DNA of 64,000 nt from Eutreptiella sp. 'Long Island Sound 2002' (Eukaryota > Euglenozoa > Euglenophyceae > Eutreptiales > Eutreptiaceae). The stretch lies in assembly GCA_964036045.1 (NCBI GenBank), contig OZ038384.1, forward strand, positions 97,219,474-97,283,473. Direction: 5' to 3'. The notes beneath the pieces were generated by a model, which saw only the letters and a program-made list of their open reading frames with translations, did not search any database and had not been told where the DNA came from. Of the stretch, positions 45,346 to 56,011 are shown in pieces. Made by a program: the position numbers and the translations under genes. Positions within the stretch are counted from its first letter, which is position 1, and each line of letters begins with the position of its first letter.

Positions 45346-45383
45346 CCGCAACTACTTTTCTTTTTTTTTGTATTCTACTATGT

Positions 45384-45710
45384 TGTCGGCGACCCTATTC
45401 ATGTGCTTTTCACCCTACTTGGGTGTTTGGACGGCAGCAAAGGGCCGGGGCACAACCTGCTTGTGCAATTTTCCACTCTCACAGCTTAACAATGGAAATT
45501 TTCAAACCCCAATTTTTTTGATGTTCTGGCCATTCATAATGATCAAACAGCCTACGTAGAGCATCTTTTAGACTCTCTAATTGTGTTTTTCACCTTATTT
45601 GGGTGTCGGAGGGGGGATGGGGGGTCTTTTGAATGATTTTGTGACTAGCGAACATTGACTAACTCTGCTCCCTCCCTCTTTGAGGTGACTTGCCCATAGG
45701 CAATAGAATT
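45384..45710. repeat. Diverged copy of the ~198-bp satellite
   Basis: GGCACAACCTGCTTGTGCA...TTCACCTTATTTGGGTGTCGG (45450-45605) follows the unit seen at 61207-61377 and 63000-63780. GACTTGCCCATAGGCAATAG (45688-45710) matches the 63800-63825 end region. An upstream half-unit (CTTTTCACCCTACTTGGGTG) lies at 45404-45425. Confidence 0.75.
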
Positions 45711-46499
45711 TGCAAAAATGCGATTGCTGGAATAGTCACATGAGGTGTGCCCAAAACAAGTGCTTAGAGTTTGCACACTAACAATCCTGTTCGCATCCAC
45801 AAACACAACATTTGCTCTATTTGTGCCTGGTCATTGGATTGATCTTGACCTTGAATGGAGATGCTCTCAAGGGGCCGCTTCATGCTCTGCAGGACGTGGT
45901 TAGCGGCTTATGGTACATAGCTTATGCACTGTCCCTGATTGCAACCAACCCCCCCCCCCCCAACCGCCCCATGTTGTGGGCGACTCTGCGTAGCCCACAC
46001 AGAGCAAAACAGAATTGCATCAGCAATATTTTTTTCCGGTCTGCTACAACCTTGGAGAGTCCCCACAGAAACTCGGAAATACAACTCTGGGAACGACTCA
46101 AAATGGTGGTCACTCTATATAAACTTGTTATAGTGTGCACCATGCGGCACACTGAACCGCAAGCAGTCCACATTTGAAAGTCACATGCACAATGTGCGTC
46201 ATCCCCATGGAACCCTCTAGCCTCCTTCACTCTGTGCAACAGTCATCTTTTTCAGTTCATTCCCATAGCATTAATTTTGTCAAGTACATGCACCGCCGAC
46301 CTAGCCACCCACTCCACTCCCTTTGAGTTGATAAATGCACCCATCTCCCGTGTATGGACGAAATTGATGAACGCCGGCAATAGGGCAATGTTGGGGTTTT
46401 CCGCACGCATTTGGGCAATAAGGGGGGGCAGTGACCGCCCCAAATTCATGAACAACTCTGAAAGGATACATGCAACTTAATTGGGGGCAATCTGGCAAA
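45711..46499. other. Non-coding spacer
   Basis: No gene or RNA is recognised. It has a C14 tract near 45948-45961. Short open frames have no family features. Confidence 0.55.
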
Positions 46500-49400
46500 T
46501 CCGATATAGCATGGGGCTGAATCCCGCACATGGTGGTATATAGCGTGGGGCCTGATCACGCACATGGTGGTTGGTGGTAAATAGCATCGGGCCCGATCAC
46601 GCAAATGTAGGGTAATCTCCATACCACACCATACCATACCATACCCTACCCCCAATCACACCCCACCATCCCCATGGGGCCCAACTAGTAAGGACACATG
46701 TGGTCCTAGTCACCATGGGTTAACAATCTCTCTTTTGAAGTGCACACTTTGGTATTGCTACTTTGACAGCATCACCCGGACTCGTACCAAATAACAATGG
46801 GTATTGACAAAGTGTAGTAATAATGACCTCTTGAGAGGACACATAGTGTTTGATCCAACTACATAGAAAATAGCAATACAGTGTAGGTGGCCACCACGGA
46901 CAAGCAAAAAAACACGAGAGGGTGGATTACAATAGCACGGTCATTTTGCGTGCAAAAAGGATACTAGTATGAAATTGCGGCGGTCGCATCATGGTGCTCA
47001 CTATGTATATACCACCATGTGCCTCATCGGACGCCATGCTATATACCGCCATGTGATGATGGACCCCACACTACATACACCAATGTGCGTGGTCAGGCCC
47101 CAGACTATATACCCCCATGTGATGATTGGGCCCCGCACTTTATACCCCCATGTGTGTAAATGGGGCCCACGCTGTATACAATCATGTGCATGATCCGGCG
47201 CATGCTATATACCACCATGTGCGTGATCATGCCCCACGCTATATACCACCATGTCCGTGATCCGGCCACACAATAGATACCGCCATGTGCATGATTCGGC
47301 CCCACACTATAAACCCGCATGTGCGTGACCCAGCCTCATGTTGTACACCACCTTGTGTGTGATCAAGTCCAACGCTATATGCCCCCATGTGCGTAATGAG
47401 ACCCCATGATATTTACTGCCATGTGCATGATCAACCCCGGCGCAATATACCCCCTTGTGTGTGATTAGGCCCAATACCTCCACGTGCTCGATCAGGCCCA
47501 CGCTATATACCACAAGGTGTGTGACTGCGCCCCACACTATGCACCCCCATGTGTGTGATCCGGCCCCCACACTATATACCCCCATGTGCGTGAACGGGGC
47601 CCACACTATATACCCCTTTGTATGTGATTGGGCCCCGCGCTATATACCACCATGTGCATGATTGGGCCGAACACCATATACCACCATGTGTGTGGTAGGC
47701 CCCAGGCTATATACCCCCACGTGTGTGATCGGGCCCCACGCTATATCCCACCATGTGCGTGATCGGACCCCACGCTATATACCACCAAGTGCGTGATCGG
47801 GCCCCACGCTATATACCCCCATTAGCGTGATACAGCACCACGCTTTGGACCAACATAAGAGTGATCGGACCCCGAGCTATATACCCCCGTGTATGTCATC
47901 GGGCCCAATACCCCCATATGCTTGATGTGGCCCCATGCTATGTACCAACATGTGCGCGATCAAGCCCAACACTATATATCCCTATGTACGTGATCGGGCC
48001 CCACGCTATATACCCCCATGTGTGTGATTGGGCCCCACGCTATATACCCCCATGTACGTGATCAAGCCCCAAACTTTATACCACCATGTGTGTGATCCGA
48101 CCCAACGCTATATACCGCCATGTGCGTGATTAGGCCCAACGCTATATATCCTTCTGTACGTCATCCGGCCCCATACCACCACGTGCTTCATCAGGCCCAC
48201 GCTATATACCACAAGGTGTTTGATCGGGCCCCCTGCTATACACCCCTATGTATGTGATCGGGCCCCACACTACATACCCCCATGTGCGTGATTGGGCCCC
48301 ATGTTATGTACCGCCATGCGCCTGATGGGGCCCCACGCTATATACCACCGTGTGCTTGATCAAGCCCCATGCTATATACCCCCATGTGTGTGATGCTATA
48401 TACCCCAATGTGCATGATCAAGCCCCTCGCTTTATATCACCATGTGCATGATCGGGCCCCACCCTATATACCGCCATGTGCGTGATGAGACCCAACGCTA
48501 TGTACCCCTTTGTACGTGATCAGGCCCCATACCACTAGGTGCTTCATTGGGCCCTTGCAATATACCACAAGGTGTTTGATCGGGCACGGCGCTAGATACC
48601 ACCATGTATGTGATCGGGCCCCACGCTGTCTACCCCTAAGTAAGTGATCAGGCCCCACGCTATATACCACCATGTGTGTGATTGGGCCGCACGCTATATA
48701 CCCCCATGTGCATGATCGGGCCCCATGCCTTGTACCCCCATGAGCGTGATCAAGTCCCACGCCTTATACCACCATGTGCGTGATCACAGCCCTCGCTATA
48801 TACCGCCATGTGCTGGACCTAGTCCCATGCTTTATACCACCATGTGTGTGATCGGCCCCAAGCTATATGTCCCCAAGTGTGTGATTAGAACCCACGCTCT
48901 ATAGATCCATGTGCGTGCTCGGGCTCCACGCTTTATACCACCACGTGTGTGATTGGGCCCCATGCTACATACCACCATGTGTGTGATCAGACCCCATGCT
49001 ATATACCATCATGCGCATGCTCGGGCCCCACGCTATATACGCCCCTATGTGTGCTCTGGCCCCGGGCTTTATCCCACCATGTGTACGATCAGGCCCCATG
49101 ATTTATACCACCATATGTGTGATCGGGCCCCACACGATATACCCCCATGTGCGTGATCCGGCCCCATGCTATATACCTCTATGTATGTGATGGGGCTCCA
49201 AGCTATATACCATGTGCACCATGGTGCACCATGTGCATAATCTAGCCCCACACTATAAACCATCATCTGCGTGATCGGCCGCCATGCTTTATAGCACCAT
49301 GTGTGTGATCGAGCCCCACGCTTTGTACTGCCATGTGTGTCATACGGCCCCACGTTGTATACCACCATGTGTGTGATTGGGCCCCACATTGTATACCGCC

Positions 49401-51870
49401 ATGTGCGTGATTGGGCCCCACGCTATATACCCCCTTGTGCGTGATCGGGCCCCACACTTTATACCGCTATGTGTGTGGTTGGTCCCCACGCTTTATACCC
49501 CCATGTGCGTGGTAGGCCCCATCCTATATACCGTTATGTGCGTGCTCCGGCCCCACGCTACAAACCCCAATGTACCTGATTGGGCTCCACACTTTATACC
49601 ACCATGTGCGTGGTCACGCCCCACGCTATAGAACATCATGTGCTTGATTGGCCCCTCAGCTTTATACCACGATGTGTGTGATCGGGCCCAACGCTTTGTA
49701 TCGCCGTGTGCATGATTGGGGCCGACGCTTTATACCCCCATGTGCGTGAATGGGCCCCACGTTATACACCCACATCTGCTTCATCGGGCACCGTGTTATA
49801 TACCTCCATGTGCCGGATCAACCGCTATGTACGTGATCGGGCCCAATGCAATATATCGCCATGTGCACGATTGGGCCCCAAACTATATACGCCGATGTGT
49901 GTGTTCAAGCCCCACGCTATATACCCCCATGTGTGTGATCGGGCCCCACGCTATATACCACCATGTGTGTGATCGAGCCCCACGCTTACTACCACCATGT
50001 GTGTGATCGGGCCCCACGCTTACTACCACCATTGGCGTGAATGGGCCCCACTTTATACACCAACATGTGCTTGATCTGGCACTGCGTTATATACCTCCAT
50101 GAGCCTAATCGGGCCCCACATACCACGATGTGCGTGATCTGGCCGGGGCCTGTATACCCCTATGTACGTGATCCAGCCCCGCGGTACATACCCCCATGTG
50201 CACGATCTAGCACCACGCTACACACCCGCATGTGCGTGATCAAGCCCCACGCTATGTTCAGCCATGTGCGTGATCTGGCCCCACACTATCTACCACCATG
50301 TGGTTGATCGAGCCCCATGCTTGCTACCACCATGTGTGTGATCGGGCCCCAAGCGATATACGAGCATGTGCATGAATGGGCCCCACGTTATACACCAAAC
50401 ATCTGCTTGATCGGGCCCCGCGTTGTATACCTCCATGTGCTTGATCGGGCCCCATGCTATGTCCCGCCATGTGCACGATCGGGCCCCACGCAATATACCA
50501 CCATGCGCGTGATCCAGCCCCACACTTGAAACCGCCATGTGTGTGATTGGGCCCCACCCTATGTACTGTTATGTGCGTGTGCGTGATTCGGCCCCACACT
50601 ATAAACCGTGATGTGCCTAGTTGGGTCCCACGCTTTATACCACCATGTGCATGATCGCGCCCCATGCTATTTGCCATCATGTGAGTGATTGGGCCCCATG
50701 CTTTATACCACTAATATTTGTGATTGGTAGGCCACACGTTATGTACCACCAGCTGTGTGATCCACCCCCAGGCTATATACCGTCATGTGTATGATTGGGT
50801 GCGATGCTCTATGACCCCATGTGCATGATCCGGCCCCACGACGTATACCCCCTCGTGCTTGATCGCGCCCCACGTTTGCTACCACCATGTGCGTGATCTG
50901 GCCCCATGCTATATACCCCCATGTGCGTGATCGGGCCCCACACCCAATGACACACATGGTTCTATATAGTGTGGGGCCCAATCACGCACATGGGGGTATA
51001 CGGCATGGTGGCACCTGGAGGTACATAGTGTGGTGCCTGATCACGCACATGTGGGTATGTAGCGTGGCCCCATGCTATATACCACCCCATGTGTGATCAA
51101 CCCCCACGCTATATACCCCCATGTGCTTGATCAAGCCCCACACTTTATAGCACCATGTGCATGATCGGACCCCGCGCCATATACCCATAGGTACGTGATC
51201 GGGCGCCACGCTATCTACAACCATATGTGCGATTGGGCCCCACATTATACACCAGCATGTGCGGGATCGACCCGCATTGGATACACCCCCATGTGCTTCA
51301 CCGGGCCCCATGCTTTAGACCACCATGTGCAATCGGGCCCCAAGCTATATGCCCCTAGGTGTGTGCGAGCCCCACGCTATATACCGCCATGTGCGTGATT
51401 CAAGTGTGCCATTGGGCCCCATGGTATACACCACCATTTGCATGATCCGGCCCCACGCTATATGCCACCATCTGCATGATCTGGCCCCGCGCTATATACC
51501 ACCATGTGCGCTATTGCGCCCCACGCTGTATACCAGTATGTGTGTGATCGGGCCCCATGGTTTGTACCACCATGTGGGTGATCGGGCCCCACGCTTTGTA
51601 CCCCGCTGTGCATGTTGGGGCCCAAAGATTCCACTCCCATGTGTGTTCCAAGCCACGCGCTATATACCCCCCTTTGCGTGATCTGGCCCCGGGCTATATA
51701 CCGCTGTGTGCGGGATCCAACCGCACGCTACATACCTCTATGTGGGTGCTCGGGCGCCAAGATTTATACCCCCATGTGCATGATCGGGCCCCATGCTATA
51801 TACCTCTATGTACATGATGTGGCCCCACACTATATACCACCATGTGTGTGACTGAGCCCCATGCTACATA

Positions 51871-52451
51871 CCCCCCCTCCCCCTTGCGCAAGCACGGCCG
51901 CGGTCCCAAAAGTGAGGTCAAAACGGCGGTTCAACGCCCACCCCGTGCTTAGACAAGGCCGTGCATGCGCGCGACACACGTGACAGCAAACGTGTGGGGG
52001 AGCCCTTAGATGGGGATGGCGAGGGGCTGCGAATGGGGAAGAGCACTTGATCAAAAGCGGCATTATGCTCAATCTCCTTCCCTTTCCGCATGTACTTCAA
52101 GTGGATGTAGTTGTCCCCATGACAAGAGGGACCAAAAATATTGGCAGACACATGTTCCCCAGTGCTCCAAACGTACGTGACAGCCATGCTAGGAATAACA
52201 TTGTTAGCCATGGCTAAAAATCACATCAGAACAAACCGCATGGGTTTGCAATGTGTGGTACAATGTTATTATGAACACAATGCACTATCCCAAACACGAC
52301 TGAGCCCCTCTTTCCCTGTACAAACACTCTACAAACACCCAATCCTCCATTCTGGACCACAAAAACAGCGGTCCCAAAATTTCCTCAAAACGGCGGTTCA
52401 ACACCCACCCCGTGCTTAGACAAGGCCGTGCATGCGCAAGGGGGGGGGGGG
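51871..52451. mobile_element. MITE-like element inside the minisatellite (TA target)
   Basis: It starts with a C tract and CTTGCGCAAGCACGGCC (to 51899), and ends with the inverted form GGCCGTGCATGCGCAAG plus a G tract (52424-52451). TA precedes it (51869-51870) and follows it (52452-52453), while the minisatellite continues on both sides, so TA looks like the target duplication. Inside each end are direct copies of a 70-bp segment, GCGGTCCCAAAA...GTGCATGCGC (51900-51970 and 52368-52437). Length is 581 bp and there is no transposase. Confidence 0.82.
51918..52211 (-). CDS. Small ORF inside the MITE, unknown
   Basis: A 97-codon frame begins MANNVIPSMAVTYVWSTGEHVS and continues FGPSCHGDNYIHLKYMRKGKEIEHNAAFDQVLF. 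The first ~60 residues look protein-like; the rest reads through the subterminal repeat. It may be a captured gene fragment or the remnant of a parent transposase. No domain is recognised. Confidence 0.25.
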   Translation of the reverse strand: MANNVIPSMAVTYVWSTGEHVSANIFGPSCHGDNYIHLKYMRKGKEIEHNAAFDQVLFPIRSPSPSPSKGSPTRLLSRVSRACTALSKHGVGVEPPF

Positions 52452-53275
52452 TACCCCTATGTGCGTGATCGGGCCCCTGCTATATCCCACCATATGTGTG
52501 ATCGGGCCCGACACTATATACTACCATTTTGGTGATCCCGCCCCACGCTATATACCTCCATGTGTGTGACCCAGCCCCACGTTAGATACTCCTATGTGCA
52601 TGATGGGGCCCCATGCTATATACAGCCATGTGCGTGATCCGGCGCCCCGCTATATACCACCATGTGTATGATTGGGCTGCACGCTCTATACCACCATGTA
52701 TAGAGGTCCGGCCCCACGCTTTATACCACCATGTGCGTGATCTGGCCCCATGCTATATACCCCGATGTACATGATCAAGCCCACCGCTATATACCGCCAT
52801 GTGGGTGATCCGGCCCCACATTGCATACCACCACCTATGTGTTTGGGCCCCACGCCATATACCACCATGTGCGTGATCTAGCCCATGCGATATACCACCA
52901 TGTGTGTGATTGGGCCCCACGCTATCTACCACCATGTGCATCATCCGGCGCCATGCTCTACACCACCATGTGCGTGATCCGGCGCCACACTATATACCAC
53001 CAAGTGTGTGATTGGACCCCACGCTATATACCGCCATGTGGGTGATCTAGCCCACGCCATATACGGCCATGTGCGTGATTGGGCCCCGCGCTTTAGACCA
53101 CCATGTGCGTGATCGGGCCCCACGCTACATACCCCTATGTGCATGATTGGGCCCCATACTATATACCACCATGCGCGTCATTGGGCCCCATGCTATATGC
53201 CAGGATGTGCGTGATCGGCCCCCACACTTTTTCCACCATGTGCGTCATCGGGCCCCACGCTATAAAACCAACATG

Positions 53276-54779
53276 TTGTTGCGTATGAGGCTAACATTTT
53301 CATAGAACCGATGTCATTCTGGAGAACATAGGGCTTTGGAAGAGTTGGATATGGAGGGTAGGCACGAAACAGTGTCGGTAAGCATGGACCAATAATCAAT
53401 CAAGGCGATGGCACAATTGGTTGCAGTGGATAAGCACATTCTTGGTGAGTGTTCCCATTCCCTTGGGCGAGTGGCCCGGCAAATCACCCCCATCCCTTGT
53501 GGATCTACACTCCCCAGCTTCACCCGTAGCCCTTTGTTTTGCACCTCACTAGAGGACATATTCCTCTCCTTCCATCCCCCACTCGAAGATCGCTCGGCCA
53601 CCCATTCCAAGTGGGAATACCTTGGGGGAGCAAGGCCTACTTTTTTTTTTTGGGGGGGGGCGAAGATCGGACTAATAGCTCCTCTAGGTTGTCTTTTTAC
53701 AGTGACCGTACAACCAAAGCAGGGCATTCACTGCTCCAAGTTGTCGACTCCGGACGGGCTGTAATAGAACTGCCCACGCCGATACGGCGGTATCCTGCAC
53801 CTACCGCGGAGTAGTAACATTTGATGCATCACTGGATGGGACCCGGCCAACCATGCCTGTAAAGAGCCCGTTGTGCATACATTGTATAATTCTGCAATGG
53901 TCCCACTTCCTACGGGGGCCGCTCGGCGAGCCGCTACACTTCCCCCATCAACGAGTTACCCACTATCTTGGGTCAGAAACCCAATGTAGAAATAGGGCAA
54001 AGAGGGCGCTAAAATTGCCCCGCAAAACCGCCTAAGGGCCTAAGGGTTTTGCATAACAACTTGGCCCAAAGCAGATTTACCAACCCGAATTTGGAATGTG
54101 ATGCGGTCTACTGCCACTCAAGCTTGGCCATATACATTTGTTGCATGCACTTTTTTTCTCTTCCACATCCAGGCCCTACCTAGCCACCCCAACATTCGTA
54201 AAAGAATACGGCCTCCACACCGGGGTGCTACCACAGGGGGGCAACTACAATCCATCCTAATGCGACCCACCTCCCAAGCTATCTGTCAAAATTGGCGGCG
54301 GGGGGGCGGGGGGGGGAGCAGTTGGGGCAGGAGGGTGGTGGGGGGGTGGGGTATTTCTTGTCTTTGCCACAAAGAAACGTCTCAAGGGTCTTAAGGACCA
54401 AAGGCATAGTACCCCTTCAACTAAGCATGCAACAAAAAATTTGGCACCGTTGGCGCCATGGCCCTTGCACTGCTATCGGGCACAACTCGGGGGGGGGGGG
54501 GGGGGGGCTTGAATACAAGGACTAGGCCTGGCCGCCCCCCCCCCCCCCGTGGGTGCGACCAGAATTTGGGCTGGGAATAGAGCATCCTCTACGGTTCCGC
54601 TTCCGAGTGCATTTGCCAAATGGCGGCGCAATAAAGCAGCAGTGTACAATTGCGCTTCGTATGGACCCTACATGGCTTCAATTTAACAAAATGTGCTTCT
54701 GTAGATCCAGGGTTATTGTTTTTCAAACCCTAATTGACGGTGATCATGAAAGCAGTTCACAAACTGTCAAAAAAAGCGA
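53276..54779. other. Non-coding; homopolymer-rich
   Basis: No gene is recognised. T11 followed by G8 lies at 53640-53659. A G17 tract (54489-54507) faces a C15 tract (54535-54549) across 27 nt and could form a hairpin. A G-rich stretch lies at 54295-54350. Confidence 0.55.
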
Positions 54780-54900
54780 AATAAACTTCACCCCTACCAC
54801 TCACTTCAGAGGAGGTATCCTCATTCATGTAGGTTATACCAAAATAAAATTGGCACTTGCCACGAAGGTCAAGGTTGGTGGTTCCCCACCCTAGAACCTA
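54780..54900. repeat. Dispersed repeat, copy 2
   Basis: Shares TTCACCCCTACCACTCA, GGAGGTA(T/C)C and TATACCAAAATAAAA with 18288-18480, about 36 kb away, in the same orientation. Confidence 0.6.
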
Positions 54901-55099
54901 GATACTCTGAATCACCTCGCAAAGGTTATTAGATCAAAGCCACGCAGGCGTATATTGGGGAAAACGCCACTAACCCCCCCATTTTGGGCGTTTTTGGGCC
55001 TATTCGCGCACCCTACCCCATGGGGTTGAATTGTTAGTTTAACCGGCCCGGTATGGGCAATAGAAGTCGCAAATAGCGTCATTGGGCGGGACGGGTGGG
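54901..55099. other. Left flank or left end of the YR retrotransposon
   Basis: No gene is recognised. In PAT-type elements a B2 repeat should lie here, but no second copy of this sequence was found to the right of 55217, so the element's left terminus is not fixed. Confidence 0.4.
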
Positions 55100-55217
55100 C
55101 TGCTGGCAACAAGCAAAAATGCTCTACAAGTACAGAGGCTCACTGCACACACGCATGCGCACACACACACCACCCGACGAGCAAAACCAAAGCTCAGGCA
55201 CGGCTGAGCTAAGATTT
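55100..55217. repeat. 118-bp direct repeat of the YR retrotransposon, left copy
   Basis: Runs from CTGCTGGCAACAAGC to GGCTGAGCTAAGATTT, with ACACGCATGCGCACACAC in the middle. Identical base by base to 60596-60713. Confidence 0.97.
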
Positions 55218-56011
55218 TGCTAAAACCACAAGCAAACACGCAAACACGAGGCAAAACACGCACGTCTCCTGTGGCACATCTCGTCAGTGTGCCGCCTCCT
55301 CGTGGGTCTCGTTCATGCCAAACTGCCGCATAACCCCCCCCCCCCCCCCCCCCGGCGCAGGTCTGAGACCCAGCGGCTCCCATGCGCAACGCACGCCACA
55401 CCCTCGAAGTATACGGCCGCCCCAAACATAAATCGCCAAAGGCGCCCCGCACACACCGGCGCCACCCGCCAGGCTTCAGGCGTCCGCAGACCAAGCCCAA
55501 AAGAGCGTGGACGACCCCTGCCGCCGCCAATGAGGAAGCGGTAAATGTACAGCGACCGTCAGGCACTGCCGCCCTGTCGCAGAGCTGCCCGGTCAGCCCA
55601 GGGCAGCACCCCTGAGATCCGCAGCAGATCCCAAAATGGCGGGCCAGCGCCCAACCCAGCTCCAACCCTAAGAAAGCATGGACCCCAGACCCACAACAAA
55701 GTGGCAGCGGTGCAGGCCAAAGGACCAACGCCCGGCATATAACCACAAAATCAGCCCGCGACATCCACGCAGGGCAGGGCCGCCTCTACAGACAATCGCC
55801 CGGAGGGCTCCCGCCTGCGCACACTGGACCTGCCAAAACGCAGAGAGAATACGAGCCACACACAACAACCAGAACATTGGCGCAGCCATGGAAGCCAAAA
55901 AACGCCCACAAATTCGCGAGCAATGCCCGGGCGCAAAGCAGCCCGGCCATCCCAGGGTGGCACTCAGAGACCTGACACAGAACGCAAAGCAGGCGCCGGC
56001 ACTACACGACA
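55218..56011 (-). other. 3' non-coding tail of the YR retrotransposon
   Basis: GC-rich; a C20 tract lies near 55326-55345. The open frames across it have low-complexity or skewed composition and show no domain. A B1 repeat of PAT-type elements would be expected next to 55217 but was not identified. Confidence 0.5.

Larger units (their letters stand above)
42879..45383 (-). mobile_element. 5'-truncated LINE with (CA)n 3' tail and 19-bp target duplication
   Basis: TTTTTGTATTCTACTATGT occurs at 42879-42897 and at 45365-45383 and brackets about 2.47 kb. On the minus strand the insert ends with (CA)15 directly at the left duplicate, so this family uses a dinucleotide repeat tail instead of poly(A). 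The 5' edge (about 45364) cuts into the region between RT and RNase H, which is typical of 5' truncation. Confidence 0.88.
46500..53275. repeat. 34-bp minisatellite, well over 150 copies, with orientation switches
   Basis: The unit holds GATCGGGCCCCACGCTATA then TACCACCATGTGCGT. The 34-bp spacing is clear, for example from 47761 to 47795. The main array, 46967-53275, reads on the plus strand. Units in the opposite orientation occur at about 46500-46610 and within 50955-51066. A non-repeat spacer lies at 46620-46966, and a MITE interrupts at 51871-52451. Each unit carries GGGCCC, TATATA and CATG palindromes. Open frames such as 'PHAIYHHVCDRAPRYIPPC' merely reflect the unit. Confidence 0.96.

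Noticed and set aside
46500-53275. CRISPR-like array
   Set aside because: The units are contiguous, 34 bp long and diverge throughout. There are no unique spacers, and the setting is eukaryotic.
46969-53288. Many 60-120-codon frames with IYPHVCDRAPRYIPPCA-like products
   Set aside because: Each is a direct reading of the 34-bp minisatellite.
55039-55764. Minus-strand 241-codon frame in the YR element tail
   Set aside because: It runs through the 118-bp repeat and a homopolymer tract, is Cys/Gly/Ala-rich, and has no domain.
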